Shown here: positions 12,801 through 23,913 of the stretch, piece after piece
How positions within the stretch are numbered: position 1 is the stretch's first letter
How the letters are laid out: each line of letters opens with the position of its first letter
Assembly: GCA_914767715.1 (NCBI GenBank)
Contig: OU612071.1
Span: forward strand, 16,116,948 to 16,180,947
Origin: Membranipora membranacea
Taxonomy: Eukaryota > Bryozoa > Gymnolaemata > Cheilostomatida > Membraniporidae
DNA length: 64,000 nt
Direction: 5' to 3'
Notes under the pieces: model-generated
The model's database searches: none
What the model saw: only the letters and a program-made list of their open reading frames with translations
Told to the model about the DNA's origin: nothing
Translations under genes and position numbers: made by a program

Positions 12801-15800
12801 ATATTTTATCAACTGTAAGATATTGATGTGTTAATGTTAGCCAGGTTATAGTATAGCTAGTTTGAAGGTGACTTTATATTAGCTAGCACAAAATTTTGGC
12901 TAGTGGGGATGGGTGTCCATAAATAGAGGGCGAGTAAATGTTAGCTACTTCAAATTCAGGTAGGCCCTTTATCAAGGGTGTGCAAAGTGGCGACATATAC
13001 CTCCTGCAAATACTTTTCATCTTATATGGTATATGTTTATGGTGTCCACATTTTGTGTAAATACAGTGCAGTTCACTTAATTTTTAGTCTTAAGTCTCAA
13101 TCCAGCAGAGTCTGAATAAGGTGACATTGGAATGAATTGAGATCCGGCTGAAGGAACCAATTTTCCTTGTCTGAATTGACAGGAGTTCTGAACTATAAAG
13201 TCTGAATTAAGTGGAGTGCACTGTCAATGATTGTTTTATGTTTTAGACACGCTGACACGCCGTCAGATAAGACGCACAGTCATAACCTAACAGAGATGCC
13301 TCTCAATATACCAAATCTCTTCCAGCTTATGCCTCATCTCCATAACGATATCCGAGCGCTGTACCCTCATCGGAGTGTCGGTCACGCCAAACATGGAGGT
13401 GTGTATGTCCACACTGACATCGAGATTACACTACTATCTGGTGTATCTCTGATCGTTAGAGTCAATTTAGTATGAGTACCTGACATGTACCCACCCCTAA
13501 TTACTGGACTTCACTGTGGGTCGTCACACCAAATTCCTTGTGATGGTACTCATGCTAAATGAATTAATTCACTCTCTATCGATCAGACTTATACATGCAA
13601 TAATATATCATGTGATCAGTCTGATGTCTGTCTGTATGGTGTAGGGAAGGCGGGGCGCGTTGAGCCGGTTTTTACATATTTGAGTGTACCATGCAGTTGA
13701 ATTGTGCCAGAGTAATAAACTTGGCACTGAAATCGGTGTCCATGTCTTCCATGAGTGAGGTTAGCAACCTATTGCTGCAAAATAAGGAAATATTGCTGTT
13801 TATGTGCCGCCTCAAGGCTTAACGTGCTCAGCTTTCCCCTACATATGAAACCACTCAGAGGCAGAGTTCATCTGTTTTAGTAGTTTAAGCTGATATTTTT
13901 GTTGTACAAAACCGATCCCTTCACAAGAATAAGTTTGGTCCTTTTGCCTGCATTCAGAATTGCTAGTCTTCCGCTAAAGAGCAGCAGCTTATCAGTGGAG
14001 GAGGAGCAACTCCGTATGCGGGCAAATGGGTTGAATTTGATCTATCCGGGGAGATTGTGCGAAACTCCCTGATCTAACCCTTCCCTGTTGCGCAGCATTA
14101 ACTTGACAGTACCATCAGGTGAACCTAGAAATCGCTCATAACATAATAGTAGCATATTGATCTATAATTTTTGGCTGATAATCGGATAGGATAAAGTGAA
14201 TTTGAATTGGCATCAAACTTTATGAGAAAAAACTTACGATGCCACTCAGCAATAGTGTTTTTTCAGTGCTCGATCTTTTTTATGCCAAAAAACTGCTTGT
14301 TTGTCCCTGTTATACTGAGGATATCATAAGGGAGGTTGGTGGTGACATGAATATTCAATAGTAACTGACAGGTTACCACATATATTGACCTGTTTGTTAT
14401 CATGATACTGAATGTCTGATTGATGTCATCCTGTCATTAAATATTAATGAGAAGAGATTATTGGATGATCGAACAAATTCATTTGTCTATTCTATTGATT
14501 GTTTTTGTTGGATTTTGATTCAGGGTAGTATGTTCAAAACACATTCTTGTTTTTTCAGTTTTCCTTCTTTCTTTACACTAGGTCCTATCTGAAGTGAAGG
14601 GCCTTGTTGTTGTTGTACAGCAACACAAGAGCCCAAACTACTCAAACTGTTGAAACCTGTCCTTGACACTTCAAGATAGTAATAATAACAGGGATTCGTT
14701 TTGTATATATCATTGCAATGAGGGAGGGACACAATTCCAAATTGGTCCATTGGCATGTGTTGGTGCAGGGAGGTGTAATATGTGACAAGACTTCGATATA
14801 ATTTACTATATATTTATTCATATCAATTTTATTATATATGTAATACTTCATATTTTGTTATGCAGTGTTGCACATCGTATAATATTGTCAATTATATATA
14901 TATATATATATTTATCATATATTTATCATATATTTATCATCTATTATTTTATTTTATGTTAAAGTTGAGATGGTATTAGCAGTACCACACGTACACAGAA
15001 ATAGAGAGGACTATCTCATACCCACACTACACTCACTATTCGCTCAGATGTCCGAGGAACAGAAGGGTAAAACTGTCATAGTCGTCATGGTCGCTGAGCC
15101 GTTCAACGAGACTGAGTTTGATGTTGTAGTCAAGGAAGTGAGCGCTGAGTAAGTAGTATATATCAATTTTGTTTGTCGATAAAGTCATGAATGACACATA
15201 GCACCATGCACGAAATTAACATCGTAAGGCATCAGGTGAATTTGTTAAAAACATCAAGGATTAAATACCATTATATCTATTTGAATTTGAATATCCATAT
15301 TTTTTGCTTATGGTTAAATTCTAAATAAAAAATGTCTTAAGCAGCTTAGTGAGTTATTGACAGTTTGAAGAAACAAAGAGCATTTTATACGCAGGTAAGC
15401 TTCATTCCCAGAATGCTCCTGGTAGGTATGTTTTTGATACAGGGGAACTTCAGGTTGTACTGTTGCATTTTGGGAATGTTGTGAACACACTACTTTATTA
15501 ATTAACGCCACACACTTTTCACCAAACTTTTTTTGTTTTCAGTTTCAGCACAGAGATGGCTGTCGGTAACCTGGAGGTGATATTACCGCCAGCTAAATGG
15601 TATCCTGATCTCGACAATCTACCTCAGAAATGGGGAGATAAACCTGAAAGAGCCAAGTATGTCATTAGAGTAGTGAATATAATCTAGAGTTTTATTTAGC
15701 TAGTTTTGGGATGGTGTAGTGTTAGGTGGTTTAGGTGGCTCTTAATGTGACCAGGATGAGTGAAGTTTAGCTAGCCATGAATTTCTACATTTTAGTCTGT

Positions 15801-18800
15801 ACAAAGTGGCCTCTAGATACTTGACCCCTCATCAAATGGTTGTGGAAATGGCCGAAATGACAGAATATTTCTTGCAAAGTTAAACTACATTGACTGTCTT
15901 TCCATTGCAATTTTTTTCTTCAAATTGGAAACTAACGTAAACAAAATTGCCTGTTAGATTAATGCTAGTGGCCAGCCAAATTATAGTCGATAATCAGCTA
16001 GAACCCCTTGGTTGAATGATAAAAACCAGGCAAGTTTAATTCCTGCTATCTGATTTCTTGCTATCTCCAATTTATTACCACTATTGTAATACAAGAGGCT
16101 TATACCTTTGGGACAAGTAGCCATGTTCTATCCATAGCTCAACCTCATATAAATTACTAATTTTAATTTGGACAGGCTATGACATGTTTGGTCACCCAAC
16201 ACCAGACCAATAACAGTTTTAAGGGCTCTTATTGTCAGTGTAAATATGGCGTCCATCAGTTGAAAATCTAGTTTGAGCCAATTTGCCCACATTTAGAGTC
16301 ACTCCATGGTTAGGGAGGAGCAACTCCAAATGCAATTGAATAGATTAACTTGGTCTCCTTCAAACTGCCTAACATTATCCGTATAATTATGTTTTAGATG
16401 GAGGACGAAACAGAATCTAGACTATGCCTTTATGATGTTATACTGTAGTCATATAGGAACACTTTATGTGCAGGTACGTACGACCCACCAGTAGGCGCGA
16501 TGATATCGTGAAAAAACTATGAGCCTGTGTAACCCAGATTGTTAGAGGCAATTTGGCCTTACATGCTATTGCTAGACCCTAGAAATTAACTAGAATAAGA
16601 TTAGTTAGTTTGGGGTTATGCTTTTTTCTTTAGCGTGATGAGGTTGAGGAATTGAAAGGAAACGATAATTTTCTTTATTCGATGGAGCTATTCCAAGTCT
16701 CTTCATCTCATGCTGAGTGACCTACACCGAAGCATCTGCTATACAAATTATAGATGACATTTGTTGCGTGTGGACTTTTCTGGCAATGATCTTCTCTTCT
16801 TCTTCCAATCACAGGGAAAATATAATCTTGACTATATATATTTTTGTATTATGTATAAATCATATTTGCGTATATATGTTACAGCTAGAAGATGATATAA
16901 CAGCTAAGCCTCATTATATCACTAGTATGAAACATTACGCTGGTTCTCTGGATAGATGGGAACTACTAGAGTTCTCACAGCTCGGCTTTATAGGTACGTT
17001 ACGTAATGAGCTAGATCACCATGCTGTTCATGTGACCAACTATTGCTTTTTAGATCTCTGATCACAGGAGCATTGATGAATTTGGGCAGGGAGGGTGGGA
17101 TATATGGATATCGCACTCAAACTTTTGTTAACAATCATAGGTACTGTTGAAAAATTGTCCTCTCATATGTACACAATGGTTTACACAAGGGAGGTATATG
17201 AAGAATCAATTGAGAAAACTAAAAGTTTACATCAGATTTATAGAAGAGAGAGATATATCTTCACTAAATATACATTTCTTAGTTTTCTTAACATGTCCAA
17301 AAATGTATTAATAATATTCAAATGCCTATTAAGTGATAATCTAAGCTATATACCTCTAAGATAGGTGGCGTATTTTCGCCAAATTTTGCCATAAAATCTG
17401 TGAAAATATTGCAGTTTTGGCATGAATTACTACCCACTAGGCCTGAGTTCCAACCTCAAACATGTATGTTCGGTTGGGCAGGGTCATAATACACCCAGTA
17501 AACGTACAATTATCAGCGCAGATACAGATTTGATCAAATACACCTAGTTGAAACTTATTTTTTTGCTAATCTCAATGTTTACCAGTGCTGCAATCAGCTC
17601 TTGTGCTTGATGGCAGGTGATATTATGTAAATATAGATTGATTGACATATATTTAGGCTGTGGCAGTAACATCATAACTGAGAGAATGCTCATATAGTGA
17701 GATAACCATTTACAAAATGTCAAGTCAGACTGAAAAATATCTTAATATTTTCAGTCCAGTACCCATGATTGAGAGCAATACTGCGCTCTGATTGGCCAAT
17801 TTGTATGAATGCAAGCTCCACCTCTCCCACCCTCCCTGATTTGGGTAGCCCGAATGTCCTAAGGAAAACTATTTCAGGAGTTGTCTGCTCTTGTTGAAAG
17901 AGCAGACAACTGCAGAGAGTACAAACAGTATATGCAAAATACGAACAAAATTATCTGAACAAGATAACAAAGTTAGACCCTATGATGAAGAGTAGTAATT
18001 GACAGTTTTTAGCAGATGGTCACGCAATTCCATTGAACATATTTTGGTTTAGGGCTATGAAGTGAAGTCTGTTGTGTAATATTATAAGATAATGTTAAAA
18101 CACATTTTCATAGCATGCTGTGATAACCTAACATTATAACATGATGTTACAAAAATGTAGTAGCACGGTTTATTCCAATTAATTCGCTCTTTAATATTGT
18201 TACTTCTGTCTCATTTAAAATTCAGGGAAGATGTTTAAGAGCGAGATGCTGCCTAAGTTTGTCAGCTTTATCCTCATGTTTTATAAACATAAGCCTGTAG
18301 ACTGGCTGCTAGATAACTACTTCTGGGTACAGGAGTGCCAGGGGGTGAGTACAATCATTGTGACCCCTCAGAACTTACTTTTTATCCGCTCCTGTGGTAT
18401 TTGTGTGCCTTCACCAAATGTGAAAAGTGCATGCAGCCGCAAGGGAGGCTTATATAGGGCCCTTTAGCTAGGGATACATTTTGCTCCCAAAAGATTGATC
18501 TAACCTAATATTATATAGTTTTTGCTCAAATCATTATTTAATACTGAGGGGTAAACTTTGTTGTGCTTGCGATTGCGCTGAGGTATCCATATTACATATT
18601 ATTGTGGTTTTCAGGGGTACCCTAAGCCTAAACGAAAGGTTGGTACACACTGGATGGCCAATAATCAGATTTGTCCCCCCCCCCTTTGCCAACACTTTCT
18701 TTAATGTGAACATGGTATACCAGAGATTCCTGATTGTCCCCAGAGACACCGAAACACATTGGGACTCCAGCATGCCCGTTGTCACATCATGTTTTTCCTC

Positions 18801-21800
18801 TGGTTGTTACATACTGATTAATGTGCACTGTTCTGCCAAAAGATGGCAAACATCGGTGAAAGCTAGATTCACCCATAAATCATATTGCGCTTACCCTACT
18901 GCCCAGTTTATTACATGCTTCACTGTGTTATACCATTAGGCCAATCCCGGGATGCAGGTTTGATTGGATTGAACCACAGTGTGAACCGTTACATACTGTT
19001 TGTCTTGTTTTATGTTGTTAATGTTGATGTTAAATACTACCCAAAGACCAATGCATCTTATAGTCGGGCAGATACTTATGATACAGTTTTGTCAGATTTG
19101 CATGATAAAAAATTCAATGCTCTACTTGGTATGAATGATTGATTGTGGAAAAATGCCTCCCATAAGGGAAGGTAACTGCCATTCTCTGCGCTCTCTTATC
19201 ATAAGTAACTGCCTGACTATAACATGGATTGGTCTTTGGGTATTTTTTAATGTTTACTTCTACATTCATGTATCATTTGTGGCAACAATGGTAATCATTA
19301 GATTGCTCACAATATCTTGAACTAAACATGCTGGGCATTCTGGTTAACGTAATTCATCTATGAAAGTAAATCTATTCCGGAGTTTGTTCGGTGAGTTTTC
19401 CCGGTTGGAAATGGCGATATAGGACAAAAGTCCTTGGTATTGCTTTGGTGTTTTCACTTTTGACATCAGTTTCATCCCAACTTTCCTTCACAAGCCTGGA
19501 AAACATACCGAGTTCAGCATATTCTGGGTGATATGGTGAACTAACTCAGGAAGTCTAACGAGTTACAAGCTTGGTTTTTGTCCAGTTTCCCCCAAGTCCC
19601 CCAATTTCGATATTTTGCAGTTTTACACCGTTGTTTGAGTGCGTATCAGGTGTTATACTTGTTGCCTCACCTCCCACACATGGGAGGGAGGGGGATGATG
19701 GTATGAGACGGTATGCTTCACAGAGCAGGTGATCATCACCCATTGTGCTTCTCAAAGACCCCTGTACAATATTGATCATTACTGGTTGAACATACCTTGA
19801 TGATTGAAGGATGAGTGTGTTCCATCAGTATAGTTGTCGGTAGTGTTGTGATTATGGGAGTTGTTTGAGTTTGAGGTCTGAGTCATTTGTGATAGGTGGT
19901 GGTCAAAGTTGATCTGAGTGTTGTGGTTAGCGGGTAGAGAGAATCTAGTAAATCTCTCAAGATTAGAGTGGGAATCGAACCCCGCTATCTCTCTCTTGTT
20001 AGCTATCAATGTGCTCAGTTGAGTTATAAAAACTTCACAAATCACCTGTTGATGATCCGTGATGTAAGCTTGATCCGTGTGTACCAGCCTTCAGACATGA
20101 AGTTTCCCTTGCCCTATTTTTCAAATGGGTGACAACTCCAAATTCAGCCTTATAGACGAAGTGATATAGATATGCCAATGCCAGAGAGTCCCTCCCTGCT
20201 TAGACCAAGTTTTATCCAGTTTGCCTACATTCCAACTGATCAGCCGCGGCTTATCAGTAGAAGGGGAGCAAACCCGAATGCAGGCGAAATGGATCAAATT
20301 TGGTCCAAGGCCACACTACCAAATCAACCTGTTAACATGATGTAATGATTTATGTTATAGAAAAACTGTGCTGACTTATCCAAAGTACGAAAAAGATTCC
20401 GACCCTCTTTGTTCCAACATGAAGGATACCACTCCTCCCTGCCAGGCAAAGTGCAGAAACTTAAGGTAAGAGCGAGCACTGTTCTCAAATTCATACTTAT
20501 TGTGCACAGACATGGGACTTGGTATCAAGGTCGCATGTTTGCATGCTAATGAGTACCTCCACTCTGCATCACTTGGTATTACTACTGGTTTGGTTACAAC
20601 TTAATATTTCATTAAGTAATGGATCAGATCCTGTGGCTCAATGTTGAGGTATTATCTCACCCATCACAACTTTCTCCCCTTTTTGAGCACCGGAAGAAGC
20701 TTAAACTCGTGAGACTTTTAATAATATTTTACATTCTGTACGATTTGAAGCAGTCAGATTAATGGTGGCAACAACAGTCTACCTGCCTCAGCTGTAAATT
20801 TTGATAATATTAAACATGTCAAGCATACATCATAATGGTAATGATGTAACAAATTTTCATACTTGTGCAAATTAAATCTGCCGTTCACCACGGGAAAGTT
20901 TAACTTAGCAAGTATCTTCTGTGACAGCAGGTGACACATTGAAGCTTAGAGTTATGCCCTCTGAGAGGAATTTGATCAAAAAGCAGACAATTCCAATATA
21001 TGCCATATCGATAAAAAAAAAACTTTTATATTCTTTTATCGTTTTCCTTCAAGCCACAATTGTCTCAAGTTGCACAGTCAAATGTTAGATAATCAAAGGA
21101 CACCGTAAGCAAGCCATAGTAAGGGTCATTGGCAGGTGGTGGCAATATTCTCACTCCATTTTGAGAGACAAGTCTCTTCACTGTTAGTGACAGTGTTGCA
21201 AAGGAGACCATAGAGTCCAATTCAAATTAAACTGATGGGATTTTACATTTCCATTTCACTTTCCCGGATAAGGTCAGATTTTCAGTTTTTGAAACTGAAG
21301 CGCATGAGGATTAATCAAGTTGCTAAGATTTGAGGATAAGCATGCTGAATCAATTGCCGCACTATTCCAAACTGGAAGTGGTTTGACTATCGCTGGTTTA
21401 CTGTTGAACCCCTAATGCAATGGATTAACTTAAGTTTGTGAATTTTAGGACAAGGCGTATGGCCCGGTTGGCAGGGGTCGCTATGTAAGGTTCCATACTC
21501 TCTTTAGTCATTTACAGAGTTGTGTGTTGATAATTTTGCGGAGTTTCTGTGCTCTGCAGGTTCTGTCAGACTTTGACAAAGCACCAAACTTAAAGCCTTA
21601 CATACTTTTCCGGCTATTTAAATTTCTCTCACACATAATTTAAGGGTCAATGTTTAAGCTCTTACTTAGTTTGCACGTCTTTGTGATCATTATCTGCAAC
21701 TTGTCCGCTGTCACCCTGTACTCAGTACCTAGGCTGTCTTAGTCGATGGGTGGATGGGCGGGTGGAAGAACCCCCATCCATCCACCTGGTAGATTTGAAA

Positions 21801-23913
21801 ATACTTGTTATTTCCATCACTAAAATAACAAATTTATTCATCTTAAATCTCATGACATCCATTTCCAGCACTAATTATAACATCGTTGGCATCATAGTAG
21901 CAAACTCCCATAATGCAGTACAATCTGTCTTCCGAGTAGAACTTCAAATGCTTATTACATTGCGAGATTGTTGCATACAAAAATTTGCCATTACATTGAC
22001 AGAGTAGAGCTTATACTGACAATGTATATATGAGAAATCCTAGGGCAACAGAAGTCAGCATAATTTCGGCAGCGCGATATACTCTTTATATATGCCAATC
22101 TCTATATCGTATTATCAGCCAGGATTCCCTGGATGTTGTTCTTCACAGTTTTATTATTTGGAGTTGCTTTTGTTGGAGTTACCTTTTCCTGTGACTGTAC
22201 CATAGCGACAAATAAAATTTTTAATTCCAACTGCTCTAATTGAACTCAAATCAATTTATTTCTGACCGAAAACACCTGGAAACACCCAATGGAAAATAAT
22301 ACATTGATAGGATAGCTTATATCCACAACCGAGTTCACTCCTCTTACCTCAGTGCATGTGTACCTAACACTTTCACATCCTGTTTTCTGTAGGATAAGGA
22401 TTTCAACAAGAAGACGGGTGGTAAGGTGGAGGACCCGGTGGTTAGGGCTCATGATAATCCTGAGGCTAAGCTGGACACATCACTTAAAGTATATCAAGCT
22501 TATACACTTGCTAAGCTATATACGGGGAAGAGTGTGTTCTGGGCGCTCAACCCCCAACCTGATGACTTCATCACTATAAAGTTCGCTACACCTCAAAACA
22601 TCAAACGGTAAATCATTTCACAAATAAATGGGACTTCAATGTTTTATTGACACAATTGTGAGTAACAAGACCAAGGCTATTTATGATGACACAACATATA
22701 GTGTTAATGTAAATATGAGAGTTGCGTTCTTGTTTTCTGAGAGAGGACAAATCCTTTCATAATCAATCTATCAACCGTACATTGTGATGAAAATGCACTG
22801 AGACAGTCATTGGGATGTGAACATTGTTTTTGGTTGGTGCCTGTACTATAATGATATATGTTGGTATCATACTCCTACAGCTGCCATTCCTGGTAAAACT
22901 GGTCACTGAGTTTTTCAAATTTCCCTGTGCCTTGAATTAAAACAATTGCAAATTACAAAACGTGTTATTCCTGCTGAACATAAGTTTACCAGATTCTTAA
23001 TAAGTTCTCGTATCAAGAAACCTAAACAATCAAAGTTCGCTCAGGTTTAAACTTGTATATTCATCATGAGGGTAAACATTTTTTCCAATTTATTGCTGTT
23101 ATGTCTGCAGATTTAGGATAGTCAGTGGTGATAGCCAGCACAAGGATGACAGACTCGGTAATTCTACTCTGGAGTTCCTGTCTGGCAACAAAGATGCTGT
23201 ACCTCCTAAAAATAGCTTCAAGCTGGATGGTAGCGGTTACGTTGGTTTCAGTAAGTTTGGGAACGTCATATCTGATTTGGACACTGGAGGGGTATATGCT
23301 AGTTACGTGTTATGTTTAGGTAGTATGGGGTTACTTAAAGTTAGCTTGCACCAAATTATGGCTAGCTGAGATGATAGCCTAGATAATGAAAATAGGGTTA
23401 GTAAATTTCAGAAGTTCAATCATAGATCTAGTTGCGAATGCGTGTCTGGTACTAGCTTAACAATCATATATATTATGTCTCTGAACTGATTCCGGATAAC
23501 TCATACCATGTTCCCAGCTCCGGTTACATCTTCTGTATGGGCACACTGCCTCCCCTTCAAACTCAATTTCGATTGACTCTGTGTACCTCCTCTGAACAGA
23601 CTGCAATGCAACTATGCGCTGCAACTATGCGCTGGGAATGATGAAATCTAGATACAGTATATTGGCTTCTTGTAACAAAACACCCTCCACTCCTTGCTGC
23701 CCTTTGTAACAGCGCTTCTTCTCTTTTTTAGCATTCTTTGACACATCAGCGCATAGGGAAAAAGATGATGAGACTGCCTATACAATAGCAGAGGGCACTG
23801 TCCCACCCGAGTTTAATCCAGTTTCTGCTGTTAGGATCCTCAGCCATACAGAAAGTCAAAATTGGGTCATTATAAGTGAGGTGAGGTTTTTTAAGATCTT
23901 TCAAACTTTATAA
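6744..23913 (+). CDS. MGAT4B: Alpha-1,3-mannosyl-glycoprotein 4-beta-N-acetylglucosaminyltransferase (GnT-IV, GT54), 12 coding exons
   Basis: This enzyme adds a beta-1,4-GlcNAc branch to the alpha-1,3 mannose arm of N-glycans in the medial Golgi, using UDP-GlcNAc. Exons: 6744-6870, 11771-11912, 13247-13398, 14965-15148, 15543-15656, 16398-16473, 16885-16993, 18226-18344, 20361-20465, 22393-22607, 23111-23250, 23732-23913. The lengths total 1665 nt (554 residues plus stop) and all phases join. Order: short cytosolic tail, signal anchor at about residues 9-26, coiled-coil-like stem, GT54 catalytic domain with WRTKQNLDY, the acidic LEDD metal/nucleotide-binding motif at about 266-269, [12 protein letters not shown] and DWLLD, then a C-terminal lectin-like domain ending near WVIISE. 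The human paralogues are about 535-548 residues, so this gene is complete. The 4A/4B assignment is uncertain, because an invertebrate gene may be ancestral to both. Confidence 0.93.
6895..7065. repeat. 30-bp minisatellite, about five copies, just inside MGAT4 intron 1
   Basis: The unit TAGTCTGAGATGAGAGACTG followed by TGGGTTACTC repeats with an exact 30-bp period, starting about 25 bp after the exon 1 donor. The copies diverge towards the end. The 12-mer AGTCTGAGATGA also occurs, reverse-complemented, in the minisatellite at 30070-30487. Confidence 0.9.
7724..7809. repeat. Inverted repeat / hairpin in MGAT4 intron 1
   Basis: AACTTTTCCTCAT pairs with ATGAGGAAAAGTT, and AACACAACAAACC pairs with GGTTTGTTGTTGTGTT further in, around a short loop. 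This is a two-segment stem of about 26 bp in total, possibly a tiny fold-back element. Confidence 0.75.
8117..8165. repeat. Short inverted repeat GGATCATAGTG / CACTATGATCC
   Basis: A perfect 11-bp stem is followed at once by a second copy of the right arm (CACTATGATCC twice), so two alternative hairpins are possible. Confidence 0.75.
9346..9426. repeat. 11-bp tandem repeat (AGCTAAAATAT), about seven copies
   Basis: The unit AGCTAAAATAT repeats without interruption and drifts to AGCTAAAAAAT at the end. This is a young microsatellite within MGAT4 intron 1. Confidence 0.93.
9544..9653 (+). mobile_element. tRNA-derived SINE, copy 1
   Basis: AATTGGTTTGCGCGCTTGC resembles a tRNA D-arm/A box. GTGGGTTCGAGTCCCAC forms a perfect T-arm and B box, and between them lies a long variable-arm-like segment (GCCGCAGGAGTT), as in Leu or Ser tRNAs. 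It lacks a clean anticodon arm, so it is a SINE or tRNA relic and not a working tRNA gene. Confidence 0.7.
9905..10037 (+). mobile_element. tRNA-derived SINE, copy 2
   Basis: Nearly identical to the copy 373 bp upstream across GCGCGCCTGCTATTCACTGC, the GTGGGTTCGAGTCCCAC box and the TTTCATTGTTGATTGTTCCA tail. Upstream it extends further (GATGGCGCATTTGCAATTGG), which gives a more complete A box. A GGCCATGTAAGGCCAATAAC word is also repeated at 9526 and 9760, so local duplication or nested insertion is likely. Confidence 0.72.
11771..11912 (+). CDS. MGAT4B: MGAT4 exon 2: stem region
   Basis: Acceptor TCTCTCTTAG, donor GTAAGT. It encodes charged, leucine-spaced helix ([19 protein letters not shown] and on), consistent with the coiled-coil stem between the membrane anchor and the catalytic domain. 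Confidence 0.85.
13247..13398 (+). CDS. MGAT4B: MGAT4 exon 3: stem to catalytic domain
   Basis: Acceptor ATGTTTTAG, donor GTGTGT. It encodes [20 protein letters not shown] and then a polar segment that meets exon 4 as [10 protein letters not shown], aligning with the RTGVSVVMGIP region of GnT-IV. Confidence 0.82.
13931..14044. mobile_element. Fold-back family A copy
   Basis: Left arm TTTGGTCCTTTTGCCTGCAT, right arm GGAGCAACTCCGTATGCGGG then a diverged TTGAATTTGATCT. It lies in MGAT4 intron 3. Confidence 0.65.
14965..15148 (+). CDS. MGAT4B: MGAT4 exon 4: start of the GT54 catalytic core
   Basis: The acceptor is at AAAG and the donor is GTAAGT. It encodes [17 protein letters not shown] and [14 protein letters not shown], matching the GnT-IV Rossmann-like strand and the conserved L-TLHSL helix. 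Confidence 0.88.
15543..15656 (+). CDS. MGAT4B: MGAT4 exon 5
   Basis: It encodes [16 protein letters not shown] and [14 protein letters not shown], the conserved FYPD-L segment of the family. The donor is GTATGT, and phase 2 completes Lys and then Trp of the next exon. Confidence 0.9.
16268..16356. mobile_element. Fold-back family A copy (diverged)
   Basis: Left arm CTAGTTTGAGCCAATTTGCC, right arm GGAGCAACTCCAAATGCAAT then TTAACTTGGTCT. It ends 42 bp before exon 6. Confidence 0.6.
16398..16473 (+). CDS. MGAT4B: MGAT4 exon 6: WRTKQNLDY signature
   Basis: It encodes [19 protein letters not shown] and ends at LYVQ, almost invariant in the GnT-IV family, immediately before the acidic LEDD motif in exon 7. 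Phase 0 at the donor GTACGT. Confidence 0.93.
16885..16993 (+). CDS. MGAT4B: MGAT4 exon 7: LEDD catalytic motif
   Basis: It begins [20 protein letters not shown], carrying the acidic EDD motif expected to bind metal and UDP-GlcNAc, and ends [10 protein letters not shown], which is family-diagnostic. The donor is GTACGT. Confidence 0.93.
17879..17911. repeat. Perfect 14-bp hairpin with 5-nt loop
   Basis: AGTTGTCTGCTCTT, loop GTTGA, AAGAGCAGACAACT. No mismatch. It lies in MGAT4 intron 7 with no T tract, so it is not a terminator-like element; function unknown. Confidence 0.9.
18226..18344 (+). CDS. MGAT4B: MGAT4 exon 8
   Basis: It encodes [20 protein letters not shown] and [17 protein letters not shown], matching the family's GKMF...DWLLDHILWVKVC segment. 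Acceptor TTCAG, donor GTGAGT, phase 0. Confidence 0.92.
18636..20092. mobile_element. Candidate non-autonomous DNA element with inverted ends in MGAT4 intron 8
   Basis: The left end AAAGGTTGGTACACACTGGAT and the right end ATCCGTGTGTACCAGCCTTC are inverted repeats over about 18 bp. The interior (~1.4 kb) has no transposase and contains a reverse-oriented tRNA-like SINE. No clear target-site duplication was found, so the boundaries are tentative. Confidence 0.4.
19968..20040 (-). mobile_element. tRNA-derived SINE fragment on the minus strand
   Basis: Read on the minus strand it gives TATAACTCAACTGAGCACA (D-arm/A-box like) and, after a short spacer, GCGGGGTTCGATTCCCAC (B box). It is a different family from the copies at 9.5-10 kb. 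No proper acceptor stem was seen. Confidence 0.5.
20201..20306. mobile_element. Fold-back family A copy
   Basis: TAGACCAAGTTTTATCCAGT at the left, GGATCAAATTTGGTCCA at the right, inner arms CCTACATTC and GAATGCAGG. It lies 55 bp before MGAT4 exon 9. Confidence 0.72.
20361..20465 (+). CDS. MGAT4B: MGAT4 exon 9
   Basis: It encodes [20 protein letters not shown] and then [11 protein letters not shown], matching RFKPSLFQHVG...SLAGKIQKLK of the family. Phase 0 at the donor GTAAGA. This is where the 36-nt cassette would be inserted. Confidence 0.93.
21449..21484 (+). CDS. MGAT4B: Candidate 36-nt cassette exon of MGAT4 (12 residues)
   Basis: It is flanked by AATTTTAG and GTAAGG, is phase 0 at both ends and encodes [12 protein letters not shown]. 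Inclusion would extend the protein without frame change, just after KVQKLK and before DKDFNKK of exon 10. It begins with the same DK-aromatic pattern as exon 10, so it may be a partial exon duplication, a true cassette or chance. The polypyrimidine tract is weak. Confidence 0.4.
22393..22607 (+). CDS. MGAT4B: MGAT4 exon 10: linker to C-terminal lectin-like domain
   Basis: It encodes [15 protein letters not shown], then [17 protein letters not shown] and [18 protein letters not shown], aligning with STSLKTYQHFTLEKAY...FFWAFTP.AGDFIRFRF of GnT-IV. Donor GTAAAT. Confidence 0.93.
23111..23250 (+). CDS. MGAT4B: MGAT4 exon 11
   Basis: It encodes [20 protein letters not shown] and LEFLSG, matching the family's FFFRSGN-EHP-D-L-NT-VEVLP. 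It ends DGSGYVGF at donor GTAAGT. Confidence 0.88.
23732..23913 (+). CDS. MGAT4B: MGAT4 exon 12 with stop codon
   Basis: It encodes [20 protein letters not shown] and then [20 protein letters not shown] and a TAA stop at 23911-23913. The family ends near WVILSEIF plus a few residues, so this stop position is right. A GTGAGG at 23881 could act as a donor to an unseen exon, but reading through fits the family length better. Confidence 0.83.

Noticed and set aside
18604-19142. Two overlapping plus-strand frames of 85 to 111 codons in MGAT4 intron 8
   Set aside because: No domain and they lie in a candidate mobile element; splice phases do not connect to exons 8 or 9.
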